A stretch of DNA of 64,000 bases from Neopestalotiopsis rosae. Taxonomy: Eukaryota > Ascomycota > Sordariomycetes > Amphisphaeriales > Sporocadaceae. Numbering within the stretch: the stretch's first letter is position 1; each line of letters opens with the position of its first letter. A model generated the notes under the pieces. It made no database searches, had not been told where the DNA came from, and saw only the letters and a program-made list of their open reading frames with translations. A program made the translations under genes and the position numbers. The stretch covers positions 1,488,001-1,552,000 of the forward strand of contig JALGAS010000007.1 of NCBI GenBank assembly GCA_023078685.1, written 5' to 3'. This document shows, one piece after another, positions 42,616 through 54,500 of the stretch.

Positions 42616-43461
42616 ATGTCAATCCCAATTCGCTTTGTAACCTTCAACATCCGTTATGCAGCCACTACTCTCGAGACAAACGAGAAGCCTTGGTCGCAGA
42701 GAGCACCTCTCGTCATCAACCAGCTCAAGCAGATCATATCCAGCTCAGTCAACGGCGGCGAGACCGTCTTTGGGCTCCAAGAGGTCCTTGTCAACCAGCT
42801 ACAGGACATCCTCAATGGTCTAGGTAGCACCTGGTCCTATATTGGCGTTGGGTCGTCGGACGGACAGCAAGGAGGCGAATACGGGCCCATTCTGTACCGT
42901 CCATCAGCCCTGCGCGTAGTCTATGGCACCACAAAGTGGCTATCCAACACGCCTGACACGCCGTCGACGGGTTTCGGCGCCGCGCACCGCCGCATCGTCA
43001 CGTACGGCGTGTTCCAGCACGTGGCAAGCGGCAAGCGCTTCATCGCGGCCAACACGCACCTGGACAACGTGAGCGACGACGCGCGGGTGCAGGAGATACA
43101 GCTCGTGGTCAGCATCCTCAAGGGCGTGCAGTCGTCGTACGGCCAGCTGGGCGTCGTGCTGACGGGCGACTTCAACTCGGACGACACGGGCTCGGCCTAT
43201 GTCGCGCTGCTCAACCAAAAGTACGTCGCCGACTTGTACACGAACCTGCCGGCGTCGGCGCGCTTTGGATACGCGAATACGTTTACTGGCTTCAACCCGG
43301 CTACCCAGCCGTCCAAGGAGACGCGCATTGACTATATCTGGACCGGCATCCCCTCGCAGAACAAATGGGCGCTGGTACGGTACGAGGTTCTCAACAATGT
43401 TGTCAATAATGTCTATATCAGTGATCACCGCTCCGTCGTCGGTGACCTGCGGCTCAATTAG
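42616..43461 (+). CDS. Endonuclease/exonuclease/phosphatase (EEP) family hydrolase
   Basis: Intronless, 281 residues from ATG 42616. The EEP catalytic set is complete: Asn11 in TFNIR, Glu56 in LQEVL, His148 in NTHLD, Asp185 and Asn187 in GDFNSDD, the RIDYIW segment (Asp239) and the terminal Asp270-His271 in SDHRSVVG. Proteins of this size and order are Mg2+-dependent phosphodiesterases or phosphomonoesterases, often acting on small phosphate esters, inositol phosphates or nucleic acids; the sequence does not settle which. There is no signal peptide, so it is probably intracellular. GC content rises sharply across the second half of the gene, compared with the AT-rich flanks, as expected for a coding exon in this genome. 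Confidence 0.9.
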   Translation: MSIPIRFVTFNIRYAATTLETNEKPWSQRAPLVINQLKQIISSSVNGGETVFGLQEVLVNQLQDILNGLGSTWSYIGVGSSDGQQGGEYGPILYRPSALRVVYGTTKWLSNTPDTPSTGFGAAHRRIVTYGVFQHVASGKRFIAANTHLDNVSDDARVQEIQLVVSILKGVQSSYGQLGVVLTGDFNSDDTGSAYVALLNQKYVADLYTNLPASARFGYANTFTGFNPATQPSKETRIDYIWTGIPSQNKWALVRYEVLNNVVNNVYISDHRSVVGDLRLN

Positions 43462-44294
43462 GCGGGGAGAGGCCTCTGTCTATATTTCCGCTGGAGTGTC
43501 TTCCGTTGGAACTCTGATGTGCATCATGCTGACTCTGGGGTCACTCGTTATACCTTGCTGCGACTTGTGCGACTTTCTCTCATTTGTTTCTTCGGTCCAT
43601 ACTCTTTCCATCACAGAATGGTCCAGGCCGCATGTATTCTAGTTTTGCTGTAAACTATGCATGTACACCAGCATTCACTCTCTGATAACGTTTGTGCGAG
43701 CTCAATATGAAGGCGTCTGTAAGCGTTCCTGATAAGTGTCTTGAATACGTTGCAACGACCTTGACTCGTAAACCAAGACACAGGACCTGGACTAGTCTCA
43801 GCCCGCCTGGTGAATCCGATGCGGTGCCAGCCCCCCGGGTTCCCCCCAGGTCTCACTCAAGCCGTTCTATAATTGCCCAAGAATCACTTGCTGCGCTATG
43901 ACCCTGCGGTCATGTGCGAGGCTAGTCAGAAAAGTAATCAAGCAAGGTGATTCCGGTTTTATGACGTTGCCTGAAATATGCAGAGTCGATGCCTATAGTT
44001 TAAGATCCATGATTCAGAGCGCAGAGGCGTCTCAAATGAAGGTTGGAAACATTTGCAGGGCTTGGTGCTTGCACAGTTCTGGAGGACCTATGTTATTTAT
44101 GTGGTACCAGGCAGCTAGGCATCGCAATGGAAACATATGGATCAAGATGACCGGACGTTGAAGGTTTATAGAGACCATAAGGCAATTATGTGTGAGAGAA
44201 ATGAATGTATTGGTATTGAATTATACAGGTAGAGGTTAAAGCTGATAGTCTAGACTGAGTCGAAATTGAACTTGGTGCCAGAATCCGACAACAT
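43462..44294. other. Convergent intergenic region, 0.83 kb
   Basis: Lies between the 3' ends of the EEP and transporter genes. No supported gene; frames here are short and lack recognisable content. Confidence 0.5.
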
Positions 44295-46064
44295 CTAAAC
44301 CTCGTGGACATCGACGACATCACCATATTGGTTAAGTCCAATCTCCTTCTTGGCCAGGGAAGCCTTGACCGGGTTCTTGGCCGCAAAGATCTCGTCGAGT
44401 TCCTCGAGCTGGGAAGGGGACAAATGTTAGACACGGCATACAAGAAAAGATCTCGAGGCGGGGAGTGCAAAAACTTACAGTACGGCCCTTGGTCTCGGGA
44501 ATGTACATCCAGATGATAAAGGCTTGAATGGCGTCCTGGATGGTGAAGATAACATAGGTGTACCAGCCAATGTTCTGCATGGCAACGGGCCAGGCAAACT
44601 GGTTGAGGAGACCTCCGACGTTGACGGCGAGGGAGGAAAAGGCCATACCCTTGGCGCGCATCTCGAAAGACAGAACCTCGACGGGGAACAGGGCCTGCAG
44701 CGGGGTAATACCGATGGAGTAGACGGAACCAAAGATGAAGATCATGGCGAGCGAGGCCTGCGAGGCGGCGTGGTTGGTGCCCTGGCGCGCGGTGCCGTCC
44801 GAGTTGATGCCACCGCCCGACTTTGCAAACTCGGACGCGGCAATGGTCATGCCGAGCCAGATGACGCAGCAGGCCGTGAAGGAGAAGATGAGCAGGGGGC
44901 GACGGCCGACCTTGTCGACCAGCAGCGCGCCGACAATGGCGCACAGGAACTGCTGGCACGAGTTGATCAGGGTAATGTTGGCCTGCTCAATGCTGTTGAG
45001 GTACCCGGCCGACTCCAGGACGGCGCCCAGGAAGTAGGAGATGACGGCGTTACCGGCCCACTGACCAAAGATGGAGACGGCAATGTTGCAGAGGAGACGG
45101 TAGACGGAGGCCTTGTTGCGGAACAGGGCGCGGTAATCCCACCATCTCTTGTCGGCACCGTCCATGTTGAGCAGCTCCTCGTACTCGTGCATCTGGAGAG
45201 AGACCCAGGGCGACTCGGAGTTTCCATTGCCGTGATACTTTGTGAGCATGGCCTTGGCGGCTTCCTTCTTGTTGTTGACATAGAGCCAGCGGGGCGACTC
45301 GGGCAGGAAAAAGACAAAGAGGACGATCAAACCAGAGAAGAGGGCTTGGAGCCAGGTGATGACGCGCCAGGAGTAGTCACCGCCGACATTGAGGGCACCA
45401 CGGGCGGCTCCCGAGGCGATAATGGCACCCGAGAACCACAAGGTGTTGTACATGGCACCGACGGTACCTCGGAAGGCTGGGTGGTTGATCTCGACGACGT
45501 ACATGGGACCGGCGGCGGCGGCAATGGACACGCCGAAACCGAGCAAGAAACGACCGCCCATGAAGGCCTGGGATGCATGAGAAGTACCTTGGATAATGGT
45601 ACCCAGGATGACTAGGCCAGCACCGATGACCATGCCGACTCGTCGTCCCCAGGTGTCAATGGCAGGACCGACAAAGGGAAGTGCAACAACACCACCAATC
45701 TGGTACATGGAAGAGACGATTCCAGCCCAGATGCCAGAGCTCTGCACACCATAGTATTCCTTGAAAGCCTTGTTTTGAAGCAGATTGTTGATAAGGGAGC
45801 CATCATAGCCGTTCATGGTCGAGCAGAAGAAACCGATGACGGAAAAGGCGTAGATCATAATCTGAGCTTTCGTCCAGGCACTCGGGGGCTCCTTGGTCAT
45901 GGCCTCGGCAAAGGCTTCATTGCCCTTGACGACTTTGAGCTCGACCTGCTCCTAAATTGTGGTTGTTAGTCACTGGGACATTGTTTACTCTTTTGAGCAA
46001 ATGTGAGGATGGTTACCTTTTCAGGAGAGGTGTGAACGTCGACATCTTGCTTTTCGAGCGACAT
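44295..46064 (-). CDS. MFS sugar transporter (3 exons)
   Basis: Model: exons 46064-46017, 45951-44479 and 44408-44295, 544 residues; introns of 65 and 70 bases, all phase 0. Twelve membrane helices are expected. Sugar-porter signatures are clear: IDTWGRRVG between helices 2 and 3, GRFLLGFGVSIAAAAGP, PAFRGTVG, PESPRWL after helix 6, DKVGRRPLL between helices 8 and 9, and PETKGRT after helix 12, right at the last exon junction. A hydrophilic N-terminal tail of about 45 residues and a short C-terminal tail (LEELDEIFAAKNP) are cytosolic. The large helix 6-7 loop and GNAVISYF segment fit the fungal lactose/hexose-type clade. Substrate cannot be fixed from sequence; a disaccharide or hexose is likely. 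The long antisense frame at 44524-45615 is only the shadow of this gene. The leader upstream of 46064 contains pyrimidine tracts on the coding strand (46170-46200). Confidence 0.93.
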
Positions 46065-49000
46065 GATGACAATCTGTCACGGTCACAAACGCAAGAGATC
46101 TCAAGGTCTGCTGGGTAATCCAACGAGGATAAGCTATACAGAGTATAGCAGAGAATGGCCGTGATCAACCTCGAGGAGGAAGAAGAAAAAAAAGAAAGCG
46201 TTGGTGACTATGAAACGGACACCTGGAGAGGACCAGGGAGCTAGGATTCCCAGACTCGAGGTCAAAGGCATTCTTTATAGTATCTGGAGTCTCTCCATGA
46301 TCGTTCTCGACAGACGGTAGCAGTAGGGACCAGGGATATCCACCCCCAGCGACAGATTCCTACCACCCATGCAAGGACGATTGAGCTGAAGGCCAATGAA
46401 GTTCATGGGTGGCTGCAAAGACGATCCGAAGACCGCGTCGGCCAGGACCCCTGTCGGACATATACACACATATGCCATTGACAAGTTTGTTCCGGCCAAC
46501 GCATCCTTCCAATTCTTGCTACTAGTTGTTTTCTCCAGAGGCTCTTGGGTGTCTGCCATTTTGAGCATTCATTGCTGTATTCATTGAAGATATTACAAGT
46601 AGACTGTAGAACAAATTGCAGAAATTGGAATAGATAGCTGGACCGGAAAGAGCGAGTACATGGGAATCTAGAAAGAAATTGAACAGCCAAGCTTATTCAC
46701 TTCAAACGAGAGCGTCAATCGGAGGACGGGCCAATCCTAGACGGGCCAGGCCCAGTCTTGGCTTCCGAGGGGTGGTGAGATCTGACTACGGTACTTCGTA
46801 TCTAGCACGCGATTACTGAGAAACGGACTGCGTAGAAAGGTCGCGATCGATGGTCTTGAAACCGGAGGGAATCCCCATGTTTGGCATCAACAGACCAACT
46901 CACTGGGTGGTGCATCTGGGGAAGTTTAACAAAGTGGATTTTCCCCGGATCGGCGGCTTCGATGGATTCCGCCACAAACTTAACAATTCCTCGGGTAGCT
47001 TCCTGTTATCGGGATACGGGTACATCTGAGAGTTCTGATCCTTCTTCGCAAGACTTTCTCATATTTCGTGACTAGATGGGGCAAGCGAGTTGCAGGTAAC
47101 ATGAAATTCTCATTCAGTCAGATTGTACCATGCCAATTTGGAGCAGAGGAAACGAAGAGGTGGCGTCTCGAATTCCTCAAACATTGACATTGATGAGAGT
47201 GCGACCGGGGGGTGGTTGTGGCCAGACGGCGTAGCGTACAGAGTAGAGACTTGGCAAAGACTGACGACGCCCCGGAGAGACGGCCCTCGATTCCAACAAG
47301 TCAAAGGGGGAATAGGCGCTATGCCTCGACCCTGGCCGAGCGAGCGGTGACCCGACCCCGGGGGTTACCTCGTGTAAGCTTATTTTTTGCCCTTTGGTCT
47401 TTCGATATTGGGGGCGTCGGATTGAATTGAAGAGCTGAGCCAACCGACATACATACATAGTACAGACAGAGACCGACCCGTTGCAGCGGGTTCCAATCAA
47501 GAGGATCATGCAAAGCGAAATGCATCCTCCAAAAGGGGGGCACAACCCAATGCAGACGTGGTGTTACGCACACGCGACCACCAAAAAAGGCACGAGAAAA
47601 GGTCTGGTTAATCATTCGAGCCCGCTAATGGGCTTGGAGTTTGCATGGCGAGGCGCTTTACCGATTGAATACACGGGCCGTCTTCCTCCATGACCCCCCA
47701 TTCTGCTGAACAGGGGCTAGTCAGGTCAAGGGCCCCAACATCAACCTTGGCATGGAGGATAAGAGAGAGATGGGCTGAAATATCTGGTTGGATCCCAAGA
47801 TTTTTGTTCTGTATGTACATGTTGTTTCGGATGTCAACTGGTCATTTAAGAAAAGTATTGTAGACACTAAAGGAAATATGCCACATATGCGCCGTTGGAC
47901 AGGAGTCATGGAAAACACAAATAACACATCCTCAGCTTGTGACTGGTGGATATATACCTGCTCAATACATTGCCCATCGGCCACTCGGCTACCTCTGATG
48001 TGAAAAAGTCGTCCGCCACAAGCACTGATTTCGTTTGCTTGCTGGCATGTGTTCCATTCATTTGCTGGTTCAAGCAAGAACACATTTCTTCTTGCACGTT
48101 TCTAGCTGGAGAGAGCCTGCAGGATCACTGTTGGAATATCTTGAACTGGCTCCAAACGTAGGCAGTTCGCGCCGAGATCAGTCTTGGCAGACTGGAAGAC
48201 TTTTGTTTAATGCCTTGGTGACAGCATGCTCCTGCATGGCACTCTGAAGGATGCCACAAACGAAATAATGAATCCATGATCATTCCATTTGCACAACCCA
48301 GATCTGGGTGGAGCAAGCATCTTTCCGTATCAGAGACAATCGAATCATTCGAAGGCTTCGATGGAAATTCCAGGCAAAGTGCTCACACGAAAATGGAACA
48401 CTCACATTGAAAATAAATATGGCTACCCAAGTTTTATCCTACACTGGTTGCTCGATATTAAATCGGTATTTCATGCTAGATGCAAATGCAGGCCTCTCCA
48501 GGGGGAGCGTCCAATCCGGCTCTCTTTTGTGGTGGACAGCATGACTTTCAGCTTCTAATCGAAACCCAGAATTCGCAACCTCACTCTACTCGTGTAGTAT
48601 TGACAGCTATGTCAGGGCCAATGGAGGCCACCCGTAATATACGTAGAATTTCCTTCGTGGTAACCTTAGACACCCCCTTCCAGTAGTGAGGCTCATAGCA
48701 GCCCTCCCTTTTCCCTTGCTTTCGGCTGCAGGCCGTGCAGCAGCCGTTGGGACAATGCTGTGTTGAGACATATGCAGACACTCTTGTCCACCCATCGAAT
48801 TATACCTATCGTTTCTAATCCTGCTATAGATCAAAAGGGAAAAACGCGCAAGCTAGCTGATCTCGTTTCAACGGCAGCGCGGCACGATTGTCAGCTGGGG
48901 GGCAAGATTGGCCGTAAGAAGGCCCGTACGTGGACGACTGTCCGGTGCCTAATTACGGTGCATAAGAGTCTGACGAAAGGCGACTGGCTCCGTATTCGAT

Positions 49001-50001
49001 CTCCCTCCGGGGGTCCTACGGGAGTAGATTACCAAAGTACTACGGGGAGCGAAGGAGTACATCTTGAACCAATTTTCGACAGGGTAGTAGCCAATGAAAG
49101 TCTCTATCAACTGAACGCAGCTCAGCCTTCCTTCTGCTATGTTGGTTGGGACCACGTATTTCCAAGGGTACAATGATCCTTCGTTATAACAATGCTCTGT
49201 AGCATGCTCCCCGTACGACACCGACAGAAAGGTAACGCTCATGACCGTTCATCACTCTAAGTACACGAGATAATCATCGGATATGTCTCTTCTATAGCTT
49301 CTTCAAGAATCAATCAAGTATCTCCCTAGAAGCTCCTCATCTTTATACAGATTCTTGTCCAGCTCAAGTAGCAGGTCAGATATTCCTGCGATCCGACACA
49401 ACACCAATCCCTTCCAAAAGTGAGATTCGAAAAGGTATCGAGCACTCCAGATATGGCATACCACACCCGAAGCTTCTGGCTACCAGTGAGCACGGCTTTC
49501 AAGATCACCACGTAGGAGGCTAGGTGTCACAATCACGAACAAAATAATCTTGAAAGGCATGACCAAGTAGCAGAATATGTCCAGGATCTTACAGGGGAGA
49601 CGAGAGAATATTCGTACCACAAGATACACTCAACGACGAGCCGTGCTGGCCGAACTCTACGTCCATGTAGTTGCGGGGATAATCCGACAGTTGAAGACCA
49701 ACGGACAACGTACGCAGGGCGATTGCTCGAGGCTGTGCAGCGCATTGGAAATTTCCAATGTTTTCCTTTCAAACAATTCATACACCGGGCGGATTCGCTA
49801 AAGTAGAATGAGCATAAATCGATATCGATGAACATTCATTTGTCCTTTGCAAATGATTATGGAGTTGGTATCATATTGAGTGCATGCTACAAATACAAAT
49901 AGTGTAGAGTGGTCACCCGCCTATCAAAACAGCACATTGCCATTATTGTTCATGGAAATGAATCAATAATGTCATCGTTACAGCCGTTCTCAGACACTCC
50001 T
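46065..50001. other. Gene-poor region, 3.9 kb
   Basis: No frame on either strand that I can support. The left few hundred bases are promoter of the transporter. A frame at 48760-49176 (138 codons) has no recognisable content and ordinary composition. No transposase, reverse transcriptase or tRNA was seen. Confidence 0.45.
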
Positions 50002-51582
50002 TTACATGCGCCGAGCATTGTCGCCAACCTTGACACCAACGCCGACCTCTGCGACGTTTCCATCGCGCGGCGGCAGTGCCCCGAGTCCTTCCTGCTCGAC
50101 CTCAACGGCCACCTCGACGCCATCGCGCCTGTACACCTTGTCGGTGTGTTCCGGTGACGGCCGAGCAGGCGCAGCCTCGAAATCGGGTAAATGATCAAAC
50201 ATGGCGCCGATTTCTCCGAATCGGTACAAGCCGCCCCTTTGCGGCTTGGGCGCCTCGAAGCGCTGCGTGGGCGCGCCGAAAGGTGGCAAAGACCGGAACA
50301 GCATGGCTCCGCCGACGGCGGCGAGTGCTGCTACCACACTGCCGACCGTCATGAGGAGCTGCGTGGGGTCCGATTTCTGGCCTGGGGACTTGACGCCCTC
50401 GCCGCTCCACTGCCTCCATGCCTCGCCGACGCCCGGTGCGTTTTGTATCACGTTCTCGGCAAACTGGCCCAGAGTCCTCGAGACGCCCCGGGGGCTTGGG
50501 CTGGCCCAGGGTAGCTGCTCGTTGTCCACACGCCATCTCACGGGCGCGCAATGCATTTGGTCTAGGAATTGCGTAAGCTGGCTGCCTGCGGAGCTCCGCT
50601 TCATGCAGGTCTCCACGAATGGATGCGGCGTCTTGACGCGGAGGAGCTCTAGATAACCCAGGGCCAAAAAGTCCAAGGACGATGGAACGTCCCGGCCAAA
50701 GAAGAACGGACCATCCCCGCGCAGCTCATTGAGCACCGATAAGAAGTCCTCCGTAATACTCTGGAGCCGTATAGCGGCGGCCTGCTCCGGTGCCATGGTG
50801 GTGCTCACCTTTGGCCGGAGGGGAAGGCGGAGAAAGCCCGTGGACGTGGTCGGCGCCGTCGTTGACCTGTTGGACTCGGACGAGCCATCTGCCGGGTCAA
50901 CGTCAGCGGCGAGGTGGTCCAGCCCGAGGTGTTCCGTCCTCGCGATAGCCGCGGAGCGGATCTTGAGCGGGACGGTCCACGTCAGAGGGAAGGGGAGGAG
51001 CGCCGAGTACGCCGGCCGGGTCAGGTCCGCCCAGGCACTCGGCGAGACATAGAGCGAGAAGGCGACGAGAGCTGCTCCGCGCGACTGGATGAAGGACGCG
51101 CACGCTAGAGTATCAGCTTGCTGGGTCCTGCTGAGGGCACTGTCGATCGACCATGCAGGATTTTGCAAACCGAGGTACTTGACGATATTCGTGTACCCCG
51201 AAATCCATGTGCCATTGTGATGTAGGGCAGGGAACGTTTCTGTTAGATGATCGTCAGTCCATCTTTCTGTCCCGGCCGATCGACAGCGGTGAAGTCCGAT
51301 ATGGCGTTAATGGGCCAAGGGACCAACGACGGGTAGGGAGGTACACGTGTTTGTGGTGGTAAGGGTAGGGGGATCGCGTGATGGAGCGGCGGGGGTGGGA
51401 TGGCGGTTAGCAAAAAGGCAATAAGACCTACGATCAGGGTTGAGGGCTGCGTCATTGCTGGCGATCAACGACCAGTCACCGGTGGGAACTACATGCCCAA
51501 GATATGAAAGGGCGGCAAGGGATTCGGGATCAATGGATGGTAACCCAAAGGCCGGTCCCCAGATGTGAAGCTCGAGAGCCAT
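50002..51582 (-). CDS. Mitochondrial outer-membrane assembly protein, Sam37/metaxin-like (2 exons)
   Basis: Model: exons 51582-51432 and 51239-50002, 462 residues, with one 192-base intron (GTAGGT donor, CTAACAG acceptor). The N-terminus LELHIWGPAFGLPSIDPESLA joined to FPALHHNGTWISGYTNIVKYL is the thioredoxin-like half of the GST-like fold seen in Sam37/Tom37 and metaxins. The C-terminal half has FFFGRDVPSSLDFLALGYLELL, matching the metaxin GST-C region. One hydrophobic segment (about residues 338-360, LLMTVGSVVAALAAVGGAMLF) could anchor it in the outer membrane, and a variable Glu/Asp-rich tail follows. Sam37 works with Sam50 and Sam35 to release and insert beta-barrel proteins. The protein should be a single-copy housekeeping gene. 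Fairly sure of the family; Sam37 rather than Sam35 is favoured by the length and the tail anchor. Confidence 0.85.
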
Positions 51583-54500
51583 GACTTGGAACGACTTGGA
51601 ATAGTCGGGGCGGAAGTACTGAAAACGCCTTAGGTTGAAGGTTTATCGACTGAGTCTGGACAGCTCCAACGTTGCGACTAAGGATAATGGTCGAGCAGTG
51701 TACGCTACAGTGAGTCCATTCGTAGGGCTCATAGGCGATACCCAAGGTGTGGGATGGTGCGCCGGAATGCAGCTGGCTAGGTGCGGAAAAACGCAAAGCT
51801 CAAAAGTGCAGTGCAGCACAAGACCCAAACGTTGTTTGGCCTTGAAAAGGCTAGGTCAAGAAAAAGAAATGCCGAATTGAGTTGGAGCCCAACCCGCTTC
51901 AGGAATGCCGAGGACTTTCTGAGCGTTGCCTAAGCTGATCGGTCGAAATCTTGTTCAGATATGGAGAGATCCAGTCAAGCAGTCAGGGCCCCGGACACTG
52001 CACCGAGTCCGAGTCGTTGGAAATGCGGCCGCGGTGGACGGGCGAGGATCACTGCCGGACTTCGTTATCGCGGCCGATGCGGAGTGCCCCAGTAGGAAAA
52101 AAAAAAAAGTGTACAAGCGATAACGAGACCGCAAGTACCTACCTGCCAGGCCGCCCAGCACTAGCTAGCAACTCATTGGCGGCTCATCACCACGTGGAAC
52201 TGGCACGCGTCGACGTCACACGAAGATCAGTGCGGGTTGGCCGGTGACAGCCTGCATAGCCAGCAAGCTGCAAGGAGCCGGACAAGTTTTGACTGGAGTA
52301 CGGCCCCTGAGACTTGAAACACCAGTAAAAGTGATCTTGTCAAGCTTGTCGGGATTTAGTGTCCAGGTGGGTAGCCTATGGCCAGCTAGGATTGAAGGTT
52401 CACAAACAAAAATTTTTGAGTCTTGACTGTTCAAATCTCTTTTTGCATACTTTTTGCCACCACTTGGTCACAACTGTTCCTGAACGGTCCAGGGGGTGGC
52501 AAATGGGCAATTGCCAATCGAGATATGTGCTAGGTTGTCACGGTATTACCGTTGAATAGTGCAACGCTATCGTCGCAACGACGTATTCGTTTTGGGTACA
52601 AGTTCAACGACGCCAATGCAAAGTTTGATGCGCTGCCTCTCTGGCTACCTCTGGGCCGTGTTTTGTGTGTGTGTACGTTTGTGTGTGCTTACTGCTCGAC
52701 AATTCCGCTGATGATATCAATATTCGATATTTATTCCGCAGGAGGCTGAAGAGGAAGGCTTAATGTGCGTACCAGAGAACCCAAACGGTCATGGTAATGG
52801 TGGTGATGTGTGCGCCGGCGTATATACTATAGAGTTGGTGCCTGCTTGGTAATCGTCTTGATAATCGCGATGGGTGGTCAGCTTTCAACGTTTCTTCAAC
52901 GTTAGGTGTTATTCGCGGCTGTGGCTTCATGGTTGCGGCCGCCAACGATCAAACCAGTGGTTCCCAATTTTTGGATATTTCCCAATTCGTCTCTTAAAGT
53001 TGCCCATATTCGTACAAGTAGTGAGGCATAGCTTGTCCAGATGTAAGTGCGCTCGGCCAATGCTCAAACCAAAAGAGCAATGGCCAAGTCCTCCGGCAAA
53101 CCTTGAGCACGGCTATCGTCGTACTTGTTCAATGGTCAACTGCCACTGCCAGGCTGGGCCGAGAGCTTTCCATCACTCAGCCGAGGCAACTCTGGCGACT
53201 TGTTTTCCCTATCATCGGACGGTAGCAATTTGCGTGTGAGAATGATGCGCAATTCTTGTTTTGTCAACATGGTATTCCGGGTAGCCTCCTGCAGGTCATC
53301 GGACAAAACGCCATGGCTGAGACGACGCCCTGATCTGCTTTGCCATCTTTAGCACCTCTTCGAAACGCCAACACGATAATAAACATGCTTGCGGCTCACG
53401 GCAGCAGTTTCCCCAGGTACGGTGCGCTTGCTTGGCTCCTCCCAAGCTTGCGCGCTGCTTTCCTACAAAGTCCGGCGGGATCGCAAGACTGGGGCTTGGC
53501 GCGAGCTTCAACTCTCCGGCGGAGGATCTCCTCCCACACCTCCCTCCATCGCTCCCTCCCAAGCCCATTCACTTGTTTGCTCGGATTACCGGATTCGCAC
53601 AAAATCTTGCAACTAACGCTTCACTTGGGATTAAAGAAGGCAGATTTCAACTACTACTGGCCAGCTACTGCAGTGTCCCAAGAATAAATCCGGTTACCGG
53701 ATGAGCCGGTCTAAAGTAGTATACTATGACCAGCTGTGCCTTGCAGTAAGTTGCCCTAAAGCTGGAGCTACAGTCGAGCCGATTACTCGCATATGGCCTG
53801 CTTCGTACCAACACGAGTCGTGAGGCCTTCCAAGATGGGATATTCACGATCTCATCAGTAAAGAGCGATCGAACCTAAAAATCTTATACGTTGAGCCCCG
53901 GCGGTCCGGGCGGAATGGCGGATGGCCAAACAGACAGTAAAGAGCGAGCGAGAGCCTGGCTGGGCTGGGCCCGGACTGGGTCTGGATGTGGTCATACTTG
54001 GGAGGAAGGAGAGGAAAAAAGCAAAAAAAAAACCAATCTTGTTCCAAGTTTGAAGGGCCAAGACTAGAGGAAAAATCCAAGTTGTCTAGAGTGTACTGCC
54101 GCCACTAATACTACATTACGACAGCAGGAGAAAACGTCTGATGTACAAGGTAGTGTACGAACACGTAGTGTAGTAGTATGTAATAAGTGGCAGCAGCAAG
54201 CAGCGTAATAACACGGAATGGTGCAGAAGAATAGAGACTGGCAAAATAGTTACTATTCCATTTTGGCTTTCCCGATGAGCTGGGGCAGGCAAAGCGCAAA
54301 CGTGGGCGGGCGCTCGTACGCAGATAGTTTCATGCGGGTCTGGCAGGTCATCAGACGTCGTGCATGTTGTAATTTCATGCACCTTGAAGTTGCCAAAGAA
54401 GTTACAGGTTTTTTTTCGTGATCGTCTACGAGAACGAGCAGCAGGCAGATAGTTGTCCTTGTTTTGTGCGCGTAGGTAGTAATATGTGGTATGAACCTTT

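Noticed and set aside
44524..45615. A 363-codon plus-strand frame opposite the sugar transporter
   Set aside because: It is the antisense shadow of a clear MFS gene; its sequence is low-complexity Gly/Asp/Arg with no domain.
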